Assembly (NCBI GenBank): GCA_944388955.1
Contig: CALXKJ010000001.1
Coordinates: 124,001 to 188,000, forward strand
Source of the DNA: an uncultured Spirochaetaceae bacterium
GTDB lineage: Bacteria; Spirochaetota; Spirochaetia; Sphaerochaetales; Sphaerochaetaceae
Length of the DNA stretch: 64,000 nucleotides
Direction: 5' to 3'
This document shows, one piece after another, positions 24,003 through 32,005 of this stretch. Position 1 is the stretch's first letter. Each line of letters starts with the position of its first letter. A program made the translations under genes and the position numbers. The notes beneath the pieces were generated by a model, which saw only the letters and a list, made by a program, of their open reading frames with translations, had not been told where the DNA came from and searched no databases.

Positions 24003-24929
24003 TCAGCTTTGGACTGTCTTCTTCTCATATGTTTTCCGAATCAAAGGAACAAGCATTTCAAGCTCAGCATCTGTTGAGATATCAAACTGATAATCTCCAT
24101 TACCATGATGCCCTATATTCGAGACATCCATTACATGCAGTTCCGAAGGAATATCTCCCAGCTCATTCCATCTAAGGTTGAGCCATATCTTCAGCTTTTT
24201 CTTAGTGAAAGCACAATCAAAAACATTCGTATGTTTTGCTTTGAATGCGATATAGACTTTTTTATAATCAATAGAGAATGAAGCAATATCTGACACACTA
24301 TCAACAAGATGGGAGTATAGTTCCAATACATCATCGTTAGGATTTGTCTTCTTGCAATAATCATCGAAAGTCCAGACCTTAACTTCCTTATTCACGGACT
24401 CTATTACCTTATCCTGTGTTGATGACTCAAACTCTGTCTCCGTTTTGTTTTCTATCTCGCTGATTTCTATCAAGCCTCCATCATATTGCTGAATCTCAAA
24501 AAGCTTGAAAGGCATATTCGCAAAGCCTGTAGCAGCAAGCTGGAATTTGCTGAAATATGGTGATACGAAATAAATCCTTGTCATATCCCAGCTGAAATCT
24601 GAAACTTGTTTTCTATCATTCCTTACCTTGTTGTAAAGAAGAACCAATTCTGCCTTACGGTCAAGAACGGTATGGAGATAAGCATATCCCTGATCCACAA
24701 GACTTGTATTACGAACTTTCTTATATTCGATAATGACAAATGCTGCATTCTCTTCATCATACGCAACTGTATCAAACCGCATATCCTTCAAAGGAAATTC
24801 TGTCTCAAGGAATTCTAATCCGAATACGGCTTCGAGATTATTTTCCAGCAGTTTCTGAATATCTTTTTCCAGCTTGAAATCGATATGATTGATTTCCTTC
24901 AGTTTATTCTGGATTTTCTGAAACAGCAT
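24003..24929 (-). CDS. DUF5655-type protein with N-terminal nuclease-like domain
   Basis: 308 residues. The N-terminal half has the core of a PD-(D/E)XK-like fold: LLENNLEAVFGLEFLETEFP, RFDTVAYDEENAAFVIIEYKK, where D...E-x-K are spaced like nuclease catalytic residues. The C-terminal part (about 210-300) with SFSIDYKKVYIAFKAKHTNVF and LKIWLNLRWNEL is a DUF5655 domain. Such proteins are often found beside restriction or other defence genes and are suspected DNA-binding or cleaving factors. Here it lies 14 bp upstream of the broken AlbA gene. Intact; function unknown. Confidence 0.65.
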   Translation of the reverse strand: MLFQKIQNKLKEINHIDFKLEKDIQKLLENNLEAVFGLEFLETEFPLKDMRFDTVAYDEENAAFVIIEYKKVRNTSLVDQGYAYLHTVLDRKAELVLLYNKVRNDRKQVSDFSWDMTRIYFVSPYFSKFQLAATGFANMPFKLFEIQQYDGGLIEISEIENKTETEFESSTQDKVIESVNKEVKVWTFDDYCKKTNPNDDVLELYSHLVDSVSDIASFSIDYKKVYIAFKAKHTNVFDCAFTKKKLKIWLNLRWNELGDIPSELHVMDVSNIGHHGNGDYQFDISTDAELEMLVPLIRKTYEKKTVQS

Positions 24930-24993
24930 TTTCTTATGATTCTCCTAATATGATAGATGCTACCCGACGGATCAAAACATTTGCAAGCATAAA

Positions 24994-25034
24994 CAAAAAA
25001 GGCACCTCATTACTTATCCAGTAACAAGATGCCT
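24994..25034 (-). terminator. terminator downstream of tRNA-Val
   Basis: On the minus strand GGCATCTTGTTACT and AGTAATGAGGTGCC form a long stem with a GGATA-like loop and end in six T residues. It begins 4 bp after the tRNA 3' end. Confidence 0.75.
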
Positions 25035-25037
25035 TAG

Positions 25038-25109
25038 TGGGCGATGGCAGGATCGAACTGCCGACTTCCACGATGTCAACGTGACACTCTCCCGCTGAGT
25101 TAACCGCCC
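25038..25109 (-). tRNA. tRNA-Val, anticodon GAC
   Basis: Minus-strand cloverleaf of 72 nt: acceptor GGGCGGT paired with ATCGCCC, D arm ACTC-AGCGGGA-GAGT, anticodon arm TCACG-TTGACAT-CGTGG with GAC at 34-36, T arm GGCAG-TTCGATC-CTGCC, discriminator A. The 3' CCA is not encoded (the next bases are CT), so it must be added after transcription. Confidence 0.92.
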
Positions 25110-25170
25110 GTGTGCTTTGCTATACTAGCATTTTCTAGGATGCTGTGTAAATAGCTTTGAAGCTATTTTG

Positions 25171-26310
25171 TCATGCTTTTTCATCAGAATCCAGCAATGA
25201 TTGTTTTCTGTGATATGCTTCCTTCAAAAGAGTATATGCAATAGAGAATATAGGTACAGAAAAGAGCATACCAGGCAGACCGAATAATGCACCGCCTAGT
25301 GTTACTGCCGTAAAGACATATACAGTAGGTACACCTGTTGAAGTGCCTACGACTTTCGGGTAGATGAAATCGCCTTCAAGCTGCTGCAATACAAATATGA
25401 AGATAAGGAAGAATAAGCCTTTCCAGGGATTGACGACAGCTATCAGAAATGCTCCGATAAGCGCTCCGATTACAGCTCCATATATTGGAATGAGCGCCAT
25501 GGCACCTGTCAGCGCAGATATAGCTGGTGCGTATGGGAAACGGAAGATAAGCATTCCGGCAAAGCAGAGGAGACCGATTATAATCGCTTCTGTAACCTGC
25601 GCAATAATGAATCTTGAGAATGAGACGTAACTTACATGAGCTGTATGCTTAAGTCTCTCAAGCTTTGTTTCCTTCAGGAAGAGTGAGCAGAACTTTGTTA
25701 TATGTCGCTGCAGCTTTTCCTTGTTCGCGAGGAAATACACACCAAAGACGAATGACACGAAGAATGTAACTATAGCTCCGATGAAACTCTGGATGGTCGA
25801 AAGCGTGAATGAGACTATGGATGGCGTCCATTCATTGATCTTGCTCTCGATTGCATCTGCTATGGTGAGTATCCCAGTATCTGCACTATCGAAAATCTTA
25901 TTCAGGATAGGGATGGATTCAATCTCGACTTCATTCCAGAAATGCTCATCGGTTGCAAAGTTTCTCAATGATGAAACAATAAGGGAAATCGCTTTTATAA
26001 GTTCTGGTACTACAAGTCCTATGATAAGTGCAAGGAATAGAACGAGGAATAATATCGAGAGGAAAATAGAGATGACCCTGCTATGTGAGGCAATGAACTT
26101 CTTCTTTGATGAGGAAATATGCTTCTCAAAGAAACTTGCAGGGATATTCATTACAAAAGCTATGCATATGCCGCTGAAGAGCGGGATAAGGACAGCGGAT
26201 GCTTTTTCTGTTATCCATGGAAGCGTTGTCTTGTAATTCCATAGGAATGTGAATGCTATGAATAGGAGCACCCCGAGAAGAAGATAGGAGAGTATATCTC
26301 TTTTTTTCAT
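25171..26310 (-). CDS. AI-2E family (PerM/YdiK-like) permease
   Basis: 379 residues, about seven membrane segments in the family layout: two at the N-terminus (DILSYLLLGVLLFIAFTFLW, VLIPLFSGICIAFVMNIP), a charged soluble loop, and a C-terminal bundle with ALIPIYGAVIGALIGAF and the conserved QLEGDFIYPKVVG then GLPGMLFSVPIFSIAY. The family was named for autoinducer-2 export but includes Na+/H+ antiporters and many uncharacterised members, so no substrate is assigned. A charged tail ends the protein. It follows the DUF2804 gene by 10 bp and is probably co-transcribed with it. Confidence 0.88.
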   Translation of the reverse strand: MKKRDILSYLLLGVLLFIAFTFLWNYKTTLPWITEKASAVLIPLFSGICIAFVMNIPASFFEKHISSSKKKFIASHSRVISIFLSILFLVLFLALIIGLVVPELIKAISLIVSSLRNFATDEHFWNEVEIESIPILNKIFDSADTGILTIADAIESKINEWTPSIVSFTLSTIQSFIGAIVTFFVSFVFGVYFLANKEKLQRHITKFCSLFLKETKLERLKHTAHVSYVSFSRFIIAQVTEAIIIGLLCFAGMLIFRFPYAPAISALTGAMALIPIYGAVIGALIGAFLIAVVNPWKGLFFLIFIFVLQQLEGDFIYPKVVGTSTGVPTVYVFTAVTLGGALFGLPGMLFSVPIFSIAYTLLKEAYHRKQSLLDSDEKA

Positions 26311-26320
26311 AAAACCCCTT

Positions 26321-27325
26321 TTACTTTGCTTCTTTCCAGACTACCTGGAAAATCTCACCGAAGCCTTTATCGATTATAGCAATTCTGCCATCGTTCAGCA
26401 TTACGGTACCAGTGAAGATTCCCGCAATTCCTTTGCTTCCGATTCTGTCGTTTCCTTTGTAATCTGGAATAGGAAAGGCTGTGTCATCATTCATCGAAAG
26501 ACTGACTGTGTTCTCTTCATCGTCAACAATCCATTTATTTTCAGAATGCCTTAGATTGCATTTTCCTATTTTCCTGAATTGTCCATTTGAGAACACGGCA
26601 TTCATTATACCATCTCCGTCATTGATTGTAATGCCTATGTTCCCGCATGCAGTCACTGCATTTATGGAGATTGATGTTACAACACCTCTGCTTTTGCCAC
26701 TGCTTCGTATAAATTCTCTGAATGCTATTCCTTTCATTGGGGTTATCCTATCAGAGAAGAAGAAATTGCCGGATGCTGGTAATGCAGCTTCCTTGATAGA
26801 GTAGATGAATCCTCTGCCATTCTGCTTGAGTGATAGTACTGAAGAAAGACACTCTCCGCCATCGTATCCGTGGATTGTTGCATCGAGTTTTATCCCGATT
26901 CCTTCGTAGTAGGGCATGGCAGGGGCTGTAACGAGCATATAGCTATCTGTGCTTTTTCTTACAAATGATATGACCATTGATGAATCGAAAAAGGAGAGTC
27001 CTCCATCGGATAACGGTGAGTCAATCACATCTGTATCGGAAAGGCGATTGAGGATCTTTGTTGATGAAATAGCATTGGAGTAGGATTTGATGTAATCAAG
27101 ATAGGTGATGGAATATATACCCTCATGCGCGATAACCGCATATGTCGCACTCAATGTGATGGATTTCTCCGTATCTGTGATTGAGTATCTATCCCAGCCA
27201 TTACGGCGTAGCCTCATACGCTTCTCAGGCATTGGGTAAGTCCAATAAGGATGACGTGCCCATCCTTCATTTACTGTCATGCCTGATTTATCAAAAAGGG
27301 GAAGAGACTCCCTGATTTCATCCAT
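26321..27325 (-). CDS. DUF2804 protein
   Basis: 334 residues. The N-terminus (LPLFDKSGMTVNEGWARHPYWTY) and the core YEGIGIKLDATIHGYDGG, LPASGNFFFSDRITPMKG and FGEIFQVVWKEAK match DUF2804, a predicted beta-rich soluble family of unknown function. There is no signal peptide, so it is cytoplasmic. TATAAT at 27332-27337 lies only 6 bp before the ATG and no ribosome site fits, so the transcript may be leaderless. First gene of a two-gene unit with the AI-2E permease. Confidence 0.75.
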   Translation of the reverse strand: MDEIRESLPLFDKSGMTVNEGWARHPYWTYPMPEKRMRLRRNGWDRYSITDTEKSITLSATYAVIAHEGIYSITYLDYIKSYSNAISSTKILNRLSDTDVIDSPLSDGGLSFFDSSMVISFVRKSTDSYMLVTAPAMPYYEGIGIKLDATIHGYDGGECLSSVLSLKQNGRGFIYSIKEAALPASGNFFFSDRITPMKGIAFREFIRSSGKSRGVVTSISINAVTACGNIGITINDGDGIMNAVFSNGQFRKIGKCNLRHSENKWIVDDEENTVSLSMNDDTAFPIPDYKGNDRIGSKGIAGIFTGTVMLNDGRIAIIDKGFGEIFQVVWKEAK

Positions 27326-27331
27326 GTCGTG

Positions 27332-27337
27332 ATTATA
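27332..27337 (-). promoter_or_regulatory. -10 box six bases before the DUF2804 start codon
   Basis: Minus-strand TATAAT, then CACGAC, then ATG. With the usual 6-8 nt from -10 to start, transcription would begin at or next to the A of the ATG. The -35 is weak. Confidence 0.5.
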
Positions 27338-27356
27338 GCAGGATACCAGGAAAGCA

Positions 27357-27382
27357 GAAAGGCGGCACCTCTGCCGCCTTTC
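27357..27382 (-). terminator. terminator after the SurA/PpiC-like gene
   Basis: Perfect hairpin GAAAGGCGGCA / TGCCGCCTTTC with a 4-nt loop in the 76-bp gap between two leftward genes. T-rich on the minus strand 3' side (CTTTCTG). Confidence 0.7.
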
Positions 27383-27401
27383 AAGCCTGAATTATGTTTT
27401 C

Positions 27402-28922
27402 TCAGTTGTTTCCGATTCCCATGATTTCGCTAAGGAATACTGAGAAGAAATTGTTCACGAATCCATCTGAAGCCATGACAGATGTCTGCACATCCTGCAA
27501 TGCAAGCTCTGATGAGTAAGATGTATAGAATGAATCCATGTATGAAGCAAGGAGTTCATTTGAATCCTCTGAGGCTACAGACCTTGCAATTACATATGAG
27601 GAGCCAATCTGATGAGGCTCTGTGACGGTGCCTTCTTCTGCTTTGAAAAGACTTTCATGGAAAGTCTCATCTGTAATAGCGGCAGAAGAGAGCAGACCGC
27701 GTGCGTCCATCTGGCTTAGACCGATGATGAATGAAGCATTTGAAGGGTTGTAAGCAGAAGGTCCAACTGCAATGACTTCTGTACCGGCATCTTCAGCTGC
27801 CTTCTGGAAATCAGAGAGAGCTTCAGTGTATATGCCCTCAGCTGCTGTTGCGATATAAGCATTCATCGTCTCTGCATCGTTGAGTGAAATATATCTCTTT
27901 ATATCAGCAAGAACGGTCTCATCAGCAGTATCTGCCTCGCGTGATGCGCTGTCAGCACGGAAAATCATCCATCCGGCATAACCCTGGATAGGCTCTGTGA
28001 GCGTACCTTCAGCTGTTGAGAAGACCACAGCGGCATCTTCTTTGTTCATGAGCATGCTCTCAAGATTGTGATACATCACAGCTCCCATGCTTCCATTGCT
28101 GCTCTTATAAGAATCTGTTGAATTCGCAGCAACAGCATCTTCGAATGTTGTGTTGCCAGAAGAGAGAGCTGCGGCTACATCAGCTGCATTTGTCTCTGAA
28201 GGCACTGTGATTACAGAAAGATCCATTGTCATGAACGGGGCGGGGTTAGCAGAAGCATATGCTGCTGCATCAGCATCCGGGTATGCATTGTAATCAACAA
28301 CAATATATTCGAATGAGCGATAGCTGTCGTTGAGTGCGGATACAAATTCATTCTCGGCATCCGATGTCTTCACTGTCGTGATGTCATTAAGTACAGTCTG
28401 TGCAGGAAGCGTGTCCTTAATCTGGTTCCTAATCGCTTCAATCTGCATCTTCGGAGCATTGTCATAAAGGCTTCTGTCGAATTTACCATCTGCGTTGTTG
28501 AACGCGCCGCTTGAGACAAGCGCTTCACTTACGCTTCTATCTGTCGTGATGATTCCAGCAGTCTTTGCCATCTCCGAAAGCGCTGTCTTAAGCACTGTGC
28601 TGTAGAAAGCCTGTGAGTAGACCTGCATTGCATTCTGCTCTGTTATGCCATATGTCTGGGCAAGTGCTGAGAGCTGATTTGCAAAATAATTATCATAAGT
28701 CGGCTCGTATACGATGTCCTCGCCATTATAGCTTCCGAATACGACCTTTGGTACATCCGATGTACTGAATACTGTCACTGGCAGTACGAATGTTACTGAG
28801 ATGAGAATAAGAACGATTACTCCGATAATCCAGCCGATGGATTTGCGGTTTTTCTTATCCTTTGCCTTCTTCTCCTTTCCGGAGGGGAAGACTGCGCCTT
28901 TTGCATCATTATCTGATGGCAT
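27402..28922 (-). CDS. membrane-anchored SurA/PpiC-like peptidyl-prolyl isomerase family protein
   Basis: 506 residues. A basic, charged N-terminal tail of about 27 residues is followed by one membrane helix (IGWIIGVIVLILISVTFVLP) and a periplasmic remainder, the topology of PpiD. A SurA_N-like chaperone region covers about 60-190 (QLSALAQTYGITEQNAMQVY). The parvulin-like part around 240-330 is only loosely conserved (SVITVPSE, GTLTEPIQGYAGWMIFRAD), so isomerase activity is uncertain. A second half-repeat near 400-470 (AEEGTVTEPHQIGSSYVIAR) resembles the first. Likely role: folding of exported or outer-membrane proteins in the periplasm. It has its own promoter and a hairpin-bearing leader. 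Confidence 0.75.
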   Translation of the reverse strand: MPSDNDAKGAVFPSGKEKKAKDKKNRKSIGWIIGVIVLILISVTFVLPVTVFSTSDVPKVVFGSYNGEDIVYEPTYDNYFANQLSALAQTYGITEQNAMQVYSQAFYSTVLKTALSEMAKTAGIITTDRSVSEALVSSGAFNNADGKFDRSLYDNAPKMQIEAIRNQIKDTLPAQTVLNDITTVKTSDAENEFVSALNDSYRSFEYIVVDYNAYPDADAAAYASANPAPFMTMDLSVITVPSETNAADVAAALSSGNTTFEDAVAANSTDSYKSSNGSMGAVMYHNLESMLMNKEDAAVVFSTAEGTLTEPIQGYAGWMIFRADSASREADTADETVLADIKRYISLNDAETMNAYIATAAEGIYTEALSDFQKAAEDAGTEVIAVGPSAYNPSNASFIIGLSQMDARGLLSSAAITDETFHESLFKAEEGTVTEPHQIGSSYVIARSVASEDSNELLASYMDSFYTSYSSELALQDVQTSVMASDGFVNNFFSVFLSEIMGIGNN

Positions 28923-28950
28923 CCTGAACCTCTTTCAGTGTGTTATATAA

Positions 28951-29009
28951 GGCTGCAGAAGAAATGCAGCCTATGGTGAAAATTAGCATCTATATATAAT
29001 ATCTGTCAA
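28951..29009 (-). promoter_or_regulatory. promoter and leader hairpin of the SurA/PpiC-like gene
   Basis: Minus-strand TTGACA (29004-29009), 18-bp spacer, TAATTT (28980-28985). A perfect hairpin GGCTGCA-TTTCTTC-TGCAGCC (28951-28971) follows in the 5' leader, without a strong T tract, so it may stabilise or tune the message rather than terminate it. AGAGG precedes the ATG. Confidence 0.55.
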
Positions 29010-29023
29010 TTGAAAACAGCTTC

Positions 29024-29713
29024 TCAGCCGACTCCAAGGTCGGTGTTCTCGATGAGAATCTCAGCTTTTCTGCTCTTCCTGAAAAGCGGTACAAGCTCAG
29101 TCAGGAAGACTCTGGAAAGCTCATCATCCCTCTCTTCTGAAGATGAATTCGGACAGAAGAGATTGACTGAGTAATAATCAAAATACTCTTCAGCAATCTC
29201 AACTGATGTGATGATATCTTCCTTCGTCTGGCCTTTGAGACCAACAAGAAGGCACACTCCATCGAAGTAGGCTCTTATCATATCTGGAGTTACATCTCTT
29301 CCTATACCTTTCTTCCATTTCATCCTCAGCTCTGGATTGAATGATTCAACTCCAGTCCTGTAATGCACGCGGCATGGGAAATGCTCGGAAAATGCTTGTA
29401 ACTCATTTCTATACATCCAGTGCGCTTCGAACCAGAGATCCGTGATTCCTTTCTTTTCTACAGTCTCGGCAATAAGAGCAATGGTCTTCTCATCGAATTC
29501 CATTGCAGAGCCGGAGTTTATGATGTCTAGGGTATGATAGATTCCCGTGACACTCTCCAGAATAGGCTTGTTGACAGCAAATGGCTCTGTGCTCACATCT
29601 GCATAATAGTCGCAGAATGTGCATTTTCTCCACTTGCATCCTGTTCCCTGAAGAAGAAGGAACTCCCTTTTCAGTCCTTCATCAATCCTGCTGTATCTAA
29701 CAAGCTCCATCAT
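29024..29713 (-). CDS. radical SAM enzyme, candidate queuine lyase (QueL-like)
   Basis: 229 residues. The cluster motif CKWRKCTFCDYY sits near the N-terminus (about residues 26-37; CxxxxCxxC-like spacing with Phe/Tyr around the last Cys), followed by a short TIM-barrel with VHYRTGVESFNPELR and GLKGQTKEDIITSV. It overlaps the start region of the queuosine-precursor transporter gene by 17 bp, so the two are translationally coupled. In Clostridioides difficile a radical SAM lyase (QueL) next to such transporters cuts salvaged queuine to release a deazaguanine precursor. The pairing suggests the same role here. The family is certain, the reaction inferred. Confidence 0.7.
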   Translation of the reverse strand: MMELVRYSRIDEGLKREFLLLQGTGCKWRKCTFCDYYADVSTEPFAVNKPILESVTGIYHTLDIINSGSAMEFDEKTIALIAETVEKKGITDLWFEAHWMYRNELQAFSEHFPCRVHYRTGVESFNPELRMKWKKGIGRDVTPDMIRAYFDGVCLLVGLKGQTKEDIITSVEIAEEYFDYYSVNLFCPNSSSEERDDELSRVFLTELVPLFRKSRKAEILIENTDLGVG

Positions 29714-30377
29714 TCCTCCTCTTCAGGTAACCGATAGCCGCATAGGCAAGCGGTGTCCCTGCAACAGCCTCGATCACAAGCTTCGCCACGTACTGGACGA
29801 TTATCATCGACAGAAGATCTGAAAATGGTGCTGTTCCTGTGAAGGCAATGAGCACAAAAAAGACTGTATCGAAGAGATATCCGACTGCAGATGAAGTGAT
29901 TGTTCTCACCCAGAGCCTCTTTCCATCTTTCTGTCTCTCTTTGATAAGTACGAGGACCTTCGCGTTCATCAGTTCTCCTGCCAGGAATGAAATAAGGGAT
30001 GAAATCACAATACGCGGTACATAAGTGTATATCGTCTTATAAGCATTCTGTGTTTCAGCCATGTAGTCAGGATAGGGGAGAATGACACCGATTGAAGTGA
30101 ATATGACAAGCATCGCGTTGCATATGAATGTCAGTATGATGACTTTCTTCGCTGTTTTGTATCCCCATACTTCAGCTAGTACATCACCAAGCATATATGC
30201 AAATGGGAATGTGATAGTCCCCGCGTCGAAGAGCGAGAGGCTTCCGATTGTGATGATCTTCACAGCCATGAGATTCGCTGTGAGATAAAGAGTGACCAGA
30301 ATGCCAGTAACAGCCACAAGCGGCGTGAAGCTGCCATTCCGGTTTTGAGAAGGGTTTTCCGGTACCTTGTATTCCAT
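29697..30377 (-). CDS. yhhQ: queuosine precursor transporter, YhhQ/VUT family
   Basis: 226 residues, six predicted membrane helices. Hallmarks: GITFPFAYMLGD-like segment (here GTITFPFAYMLGDVLAEVWGY), AGELMNAKVLV and SAVGYLFDTVFFVLIAFTG, the conserved polar helix region of YhhQ (COG1738). It imports queuine or preQ0/preQ1 across the inner membrane for tRNA queuosine. First gene of a two-gene operon with the radical SAM enzyme. No preQ1-riboswitch fold was recognised in the short upstream gap. Confidence 0.9.
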   Translation of the reverse strand: MEYKVPENPSQNRNGSFTPLVAVTGILVTLYLTANLMAVKIITIGSLSLFDAGTITFPFAYMLGDVLAEVWGYKTAKKVIILTFICNAMLVIFTSIGVILPYPDYMAETQNAYKTIYTYVPRIVISSLISFLAGELMNAKVLVLIKERQKDGKRLWVRTITSSAVGYLFDTVFFVLIAFTGTAPFSDLLSMIIVQYVAKLVIEAVAGTPLAYAAIGYLKRRNDGAC

Positions 30378-30425
30378 AATGCAGGCACTATACCAAAAAA
30401 AGGAGGCAGATGGTAGTATGCATAT

Positions 30426-31604
30426 ATGCGACGGACGATAGCTGTCATCATCATATTCATCACAGCGATGTTCATGCTTCCCGCGGAGGAAGTGTATTTC
30501 TCAAGTATCGTCAACGCATCATATCTTACCGATTTCGCGCTTAATCTCTTTCCTGTCAGCTTCTGGGGAGAATTCGGAATCGATAATCTCGATTTCTTCC
30601 CGAATCTCAAATCGAGAGCTGTTGTAAGAGTGGAAGCTGGTATGACACAGAGAACACTGCGTCAGTGGCCATCTGACGGAGGCATCATAGGAATTGATGA
30701 GCAGAAACAATACACAGTTGTATTCTCAGATGGTAAGGCGGGCTTCTCGCAGGGTCTTGTAGATAACCCTGAACCTGGCCGACCGGACTTTCTCGTCCTT
30801 GATGTCTTCTTCGGCATGAGATGGGAGCAGGCATTTCCATCACTTAAGAATATCCAAGAAGGTGCGTATGAAGGCTTTTTCAAGGATGAGAATTATTTTC
30901 CAGAAGGAATAGTGTCAATCGGAGTACCAGAACTCAATGGAAGCAAGTATTCCCTCACGAATTCCTTCTCTCTTGGCCTTACATTCAACAATATGCTCAG
31001 TCATTATCTGATACCGGAAGGCTATAACTTCACTTTTGACATAACAGTAGCACCATGGTGGCTTCTCAATACGTCAGAGCTGATGAAAGGAATTGCCAAT
31101 ACAGGCTCCCGGATTGATTATTGCAAGATACTTTACACTACAGATTACAAACACACATTCATACAGCAGCTTCAGGAAGATTCAGATTTCAATCTTTTCT
31201 CAATCTACATGGATTTTTATCTTGCATGCCAGCTTCTTTTTGGTGACTCAATTCCCCAGCACGCGATGACTGTGAAAGTCAGAAACAAAGCTATTCCTCC
31301 ACGTCCATTCACGACAGATGTAAGATTTTCCCTTACAGTGACAGGGCCTGAGTTCTTTACTGTAGGGACTTATCCTACAGTAACACTCTATATCGAGAAC
31401 GCACTTGCCGCAGGAAAGCTTCTTAACAGCAATTCAGAAACCACGGAAGTGAGATTCTATGGAACAGTAGGTGCGAGAGCAGATCTTTATATCATGGGAA
31501 TCTTCCGTGTATTCGCATCGGCTTATTATGATTATCTTGCACCAGAGTGGACAGAAGGCGGTTTTGACTACCAAATCGGTGCATATTTCACGATGTCATT
31601 CTGA
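30426..31604 (+). CDS. predicted outer-membrane beta-barrel protein
   Basis: 392 residues. Signal peptide MRRTIAVIIIFITAMFMLPA with likely cleavage after AEE or PAE. The mature part is rich in alternating hydrophobic/aromatic strands and ends YQIGAYFTMSF, with a C-terminal Phe as expected for BAM insertion. No enzymatic motif or named family recognised. It starts back-to-back with yhhQ (48-bp gap). The ATG has a poorly spaced AGGAGG about 20 nt upstream; nearby out-of-frame ATGs make the start less certain. Confidence 0.6.
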   Translation: MRRTIAVIIIFITAMFMLPAEEVYFSSIVNASYLTDFALNLFPVSFWGEFGIDNLDFFPNLKSRAVVRVEAGMTQRTLRQWPSDGGIIGIDEQKQYTVVFSDGKAGFSQGLVDNPEPGRPDFLVLDVFFGMRWEQAFPSLKNIQEGAYEGFFKDENYFPEGIVSIGVPELNGSKYSLTNSFSLGLTFNNMLSHYLIPEGYNFTFDITVAPWWLLNTSELMKGIANTGSRIDYCKILYTTDYKHTFIQQLQEDSDFNLFSIYMDFYLACQLLFGDSIPQHAMTVKVRNKAIPPRPFTTDVRFSLTVTGPEFFTVGTYPTVTLYIENALAAGKLLNSNSETTEVRFYGTVGARADLYIMGIFRVFASAYYDYLAPEWTEGGFDYQIGAYFTMSF

Positions 31605-31606
31605 TG

Positions 31607-31705
31607 TATTCCCTCATAAAACTTGCATCAAATCCCAGATATTCCCTCATAAAAGTTGCATCTAATAGCCAATATTCGCTCATAAAAATTGCAAATTTCT
31701 TGTGA
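31607..31705 (+). repeat. three tandem 33-bp repeats
   Basis: Units begin at 31607, 31640 and 31673, each with TATTCNCTCATAAAANTTGCA followed by a less conserved 12-bp tail; spacing is exactly 33 bp. The third unit decays after its core. The array starts 2 bp after the stop codon of the preceding gene and opens the low-GC polysaccharide region. It resembles the multiple internal repeats at ends of some transposons (IS21 type), but no transposase is present beside it. Confidence 0.75.
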
Positions 31706-32005
31706 ATTATTTACATTATAAATAATTACATTGTAGTGAGGCAAAATATACTTGTTTTTCTGCATTTTACTGGATTTCTGCTTTTAAGATATCTGAAAAC
31801 CCTTTGAGTAAGCTAAAGACTGAGAAGGTATTCTTCAATCCCTATATAGAGATTATTTCTTGATTTAATAGGCATGGACGATAGTTGGAAACATCTTCCT
31901 TATTACTTATGATAGGAAATCTATTTTATATATTTTGTGTGTCCATTTGTTGTTTATGAGTTGATTTCCCTATGTGCAAAGTTTGAGTTACAATACTTAA
32001 CCAAT
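31705..32005 (+). promoter_or_regulatory. AT-rich upstream region of the first Wzi-like gene, with palindrome
   Basis: A perfect inverted repeat AATTATTTA/TAAATAATT with a 5-nt loop lies at 31705-31727. The rest is A/T-rich with several TATAAT-like hexamers but no single convincing promoter, and holds no gene. Confidence 0.4.

Noticed and set aside
28951-28971. Intrinsic terminator or attenuator before the SurA/PpiC-like gene
   Set aside because: The hairpin is perfect but is followed by TTATATAAC, not a T tract, so termination is unlikely.
30378-30425. preQ1 riboswitch upstream of the queuosine transporter
   Set aside because: The 48-bp gap has neither the hairpin nor the A-rich tail of known preQ1 aptamers.
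31607-31705. CRISPR-like array
   Set aside because: Units are directly tandem with 33-bp period and no unique spacers of constant length, and there are no cas genes. A simple repeat or transposon-end array fits better.
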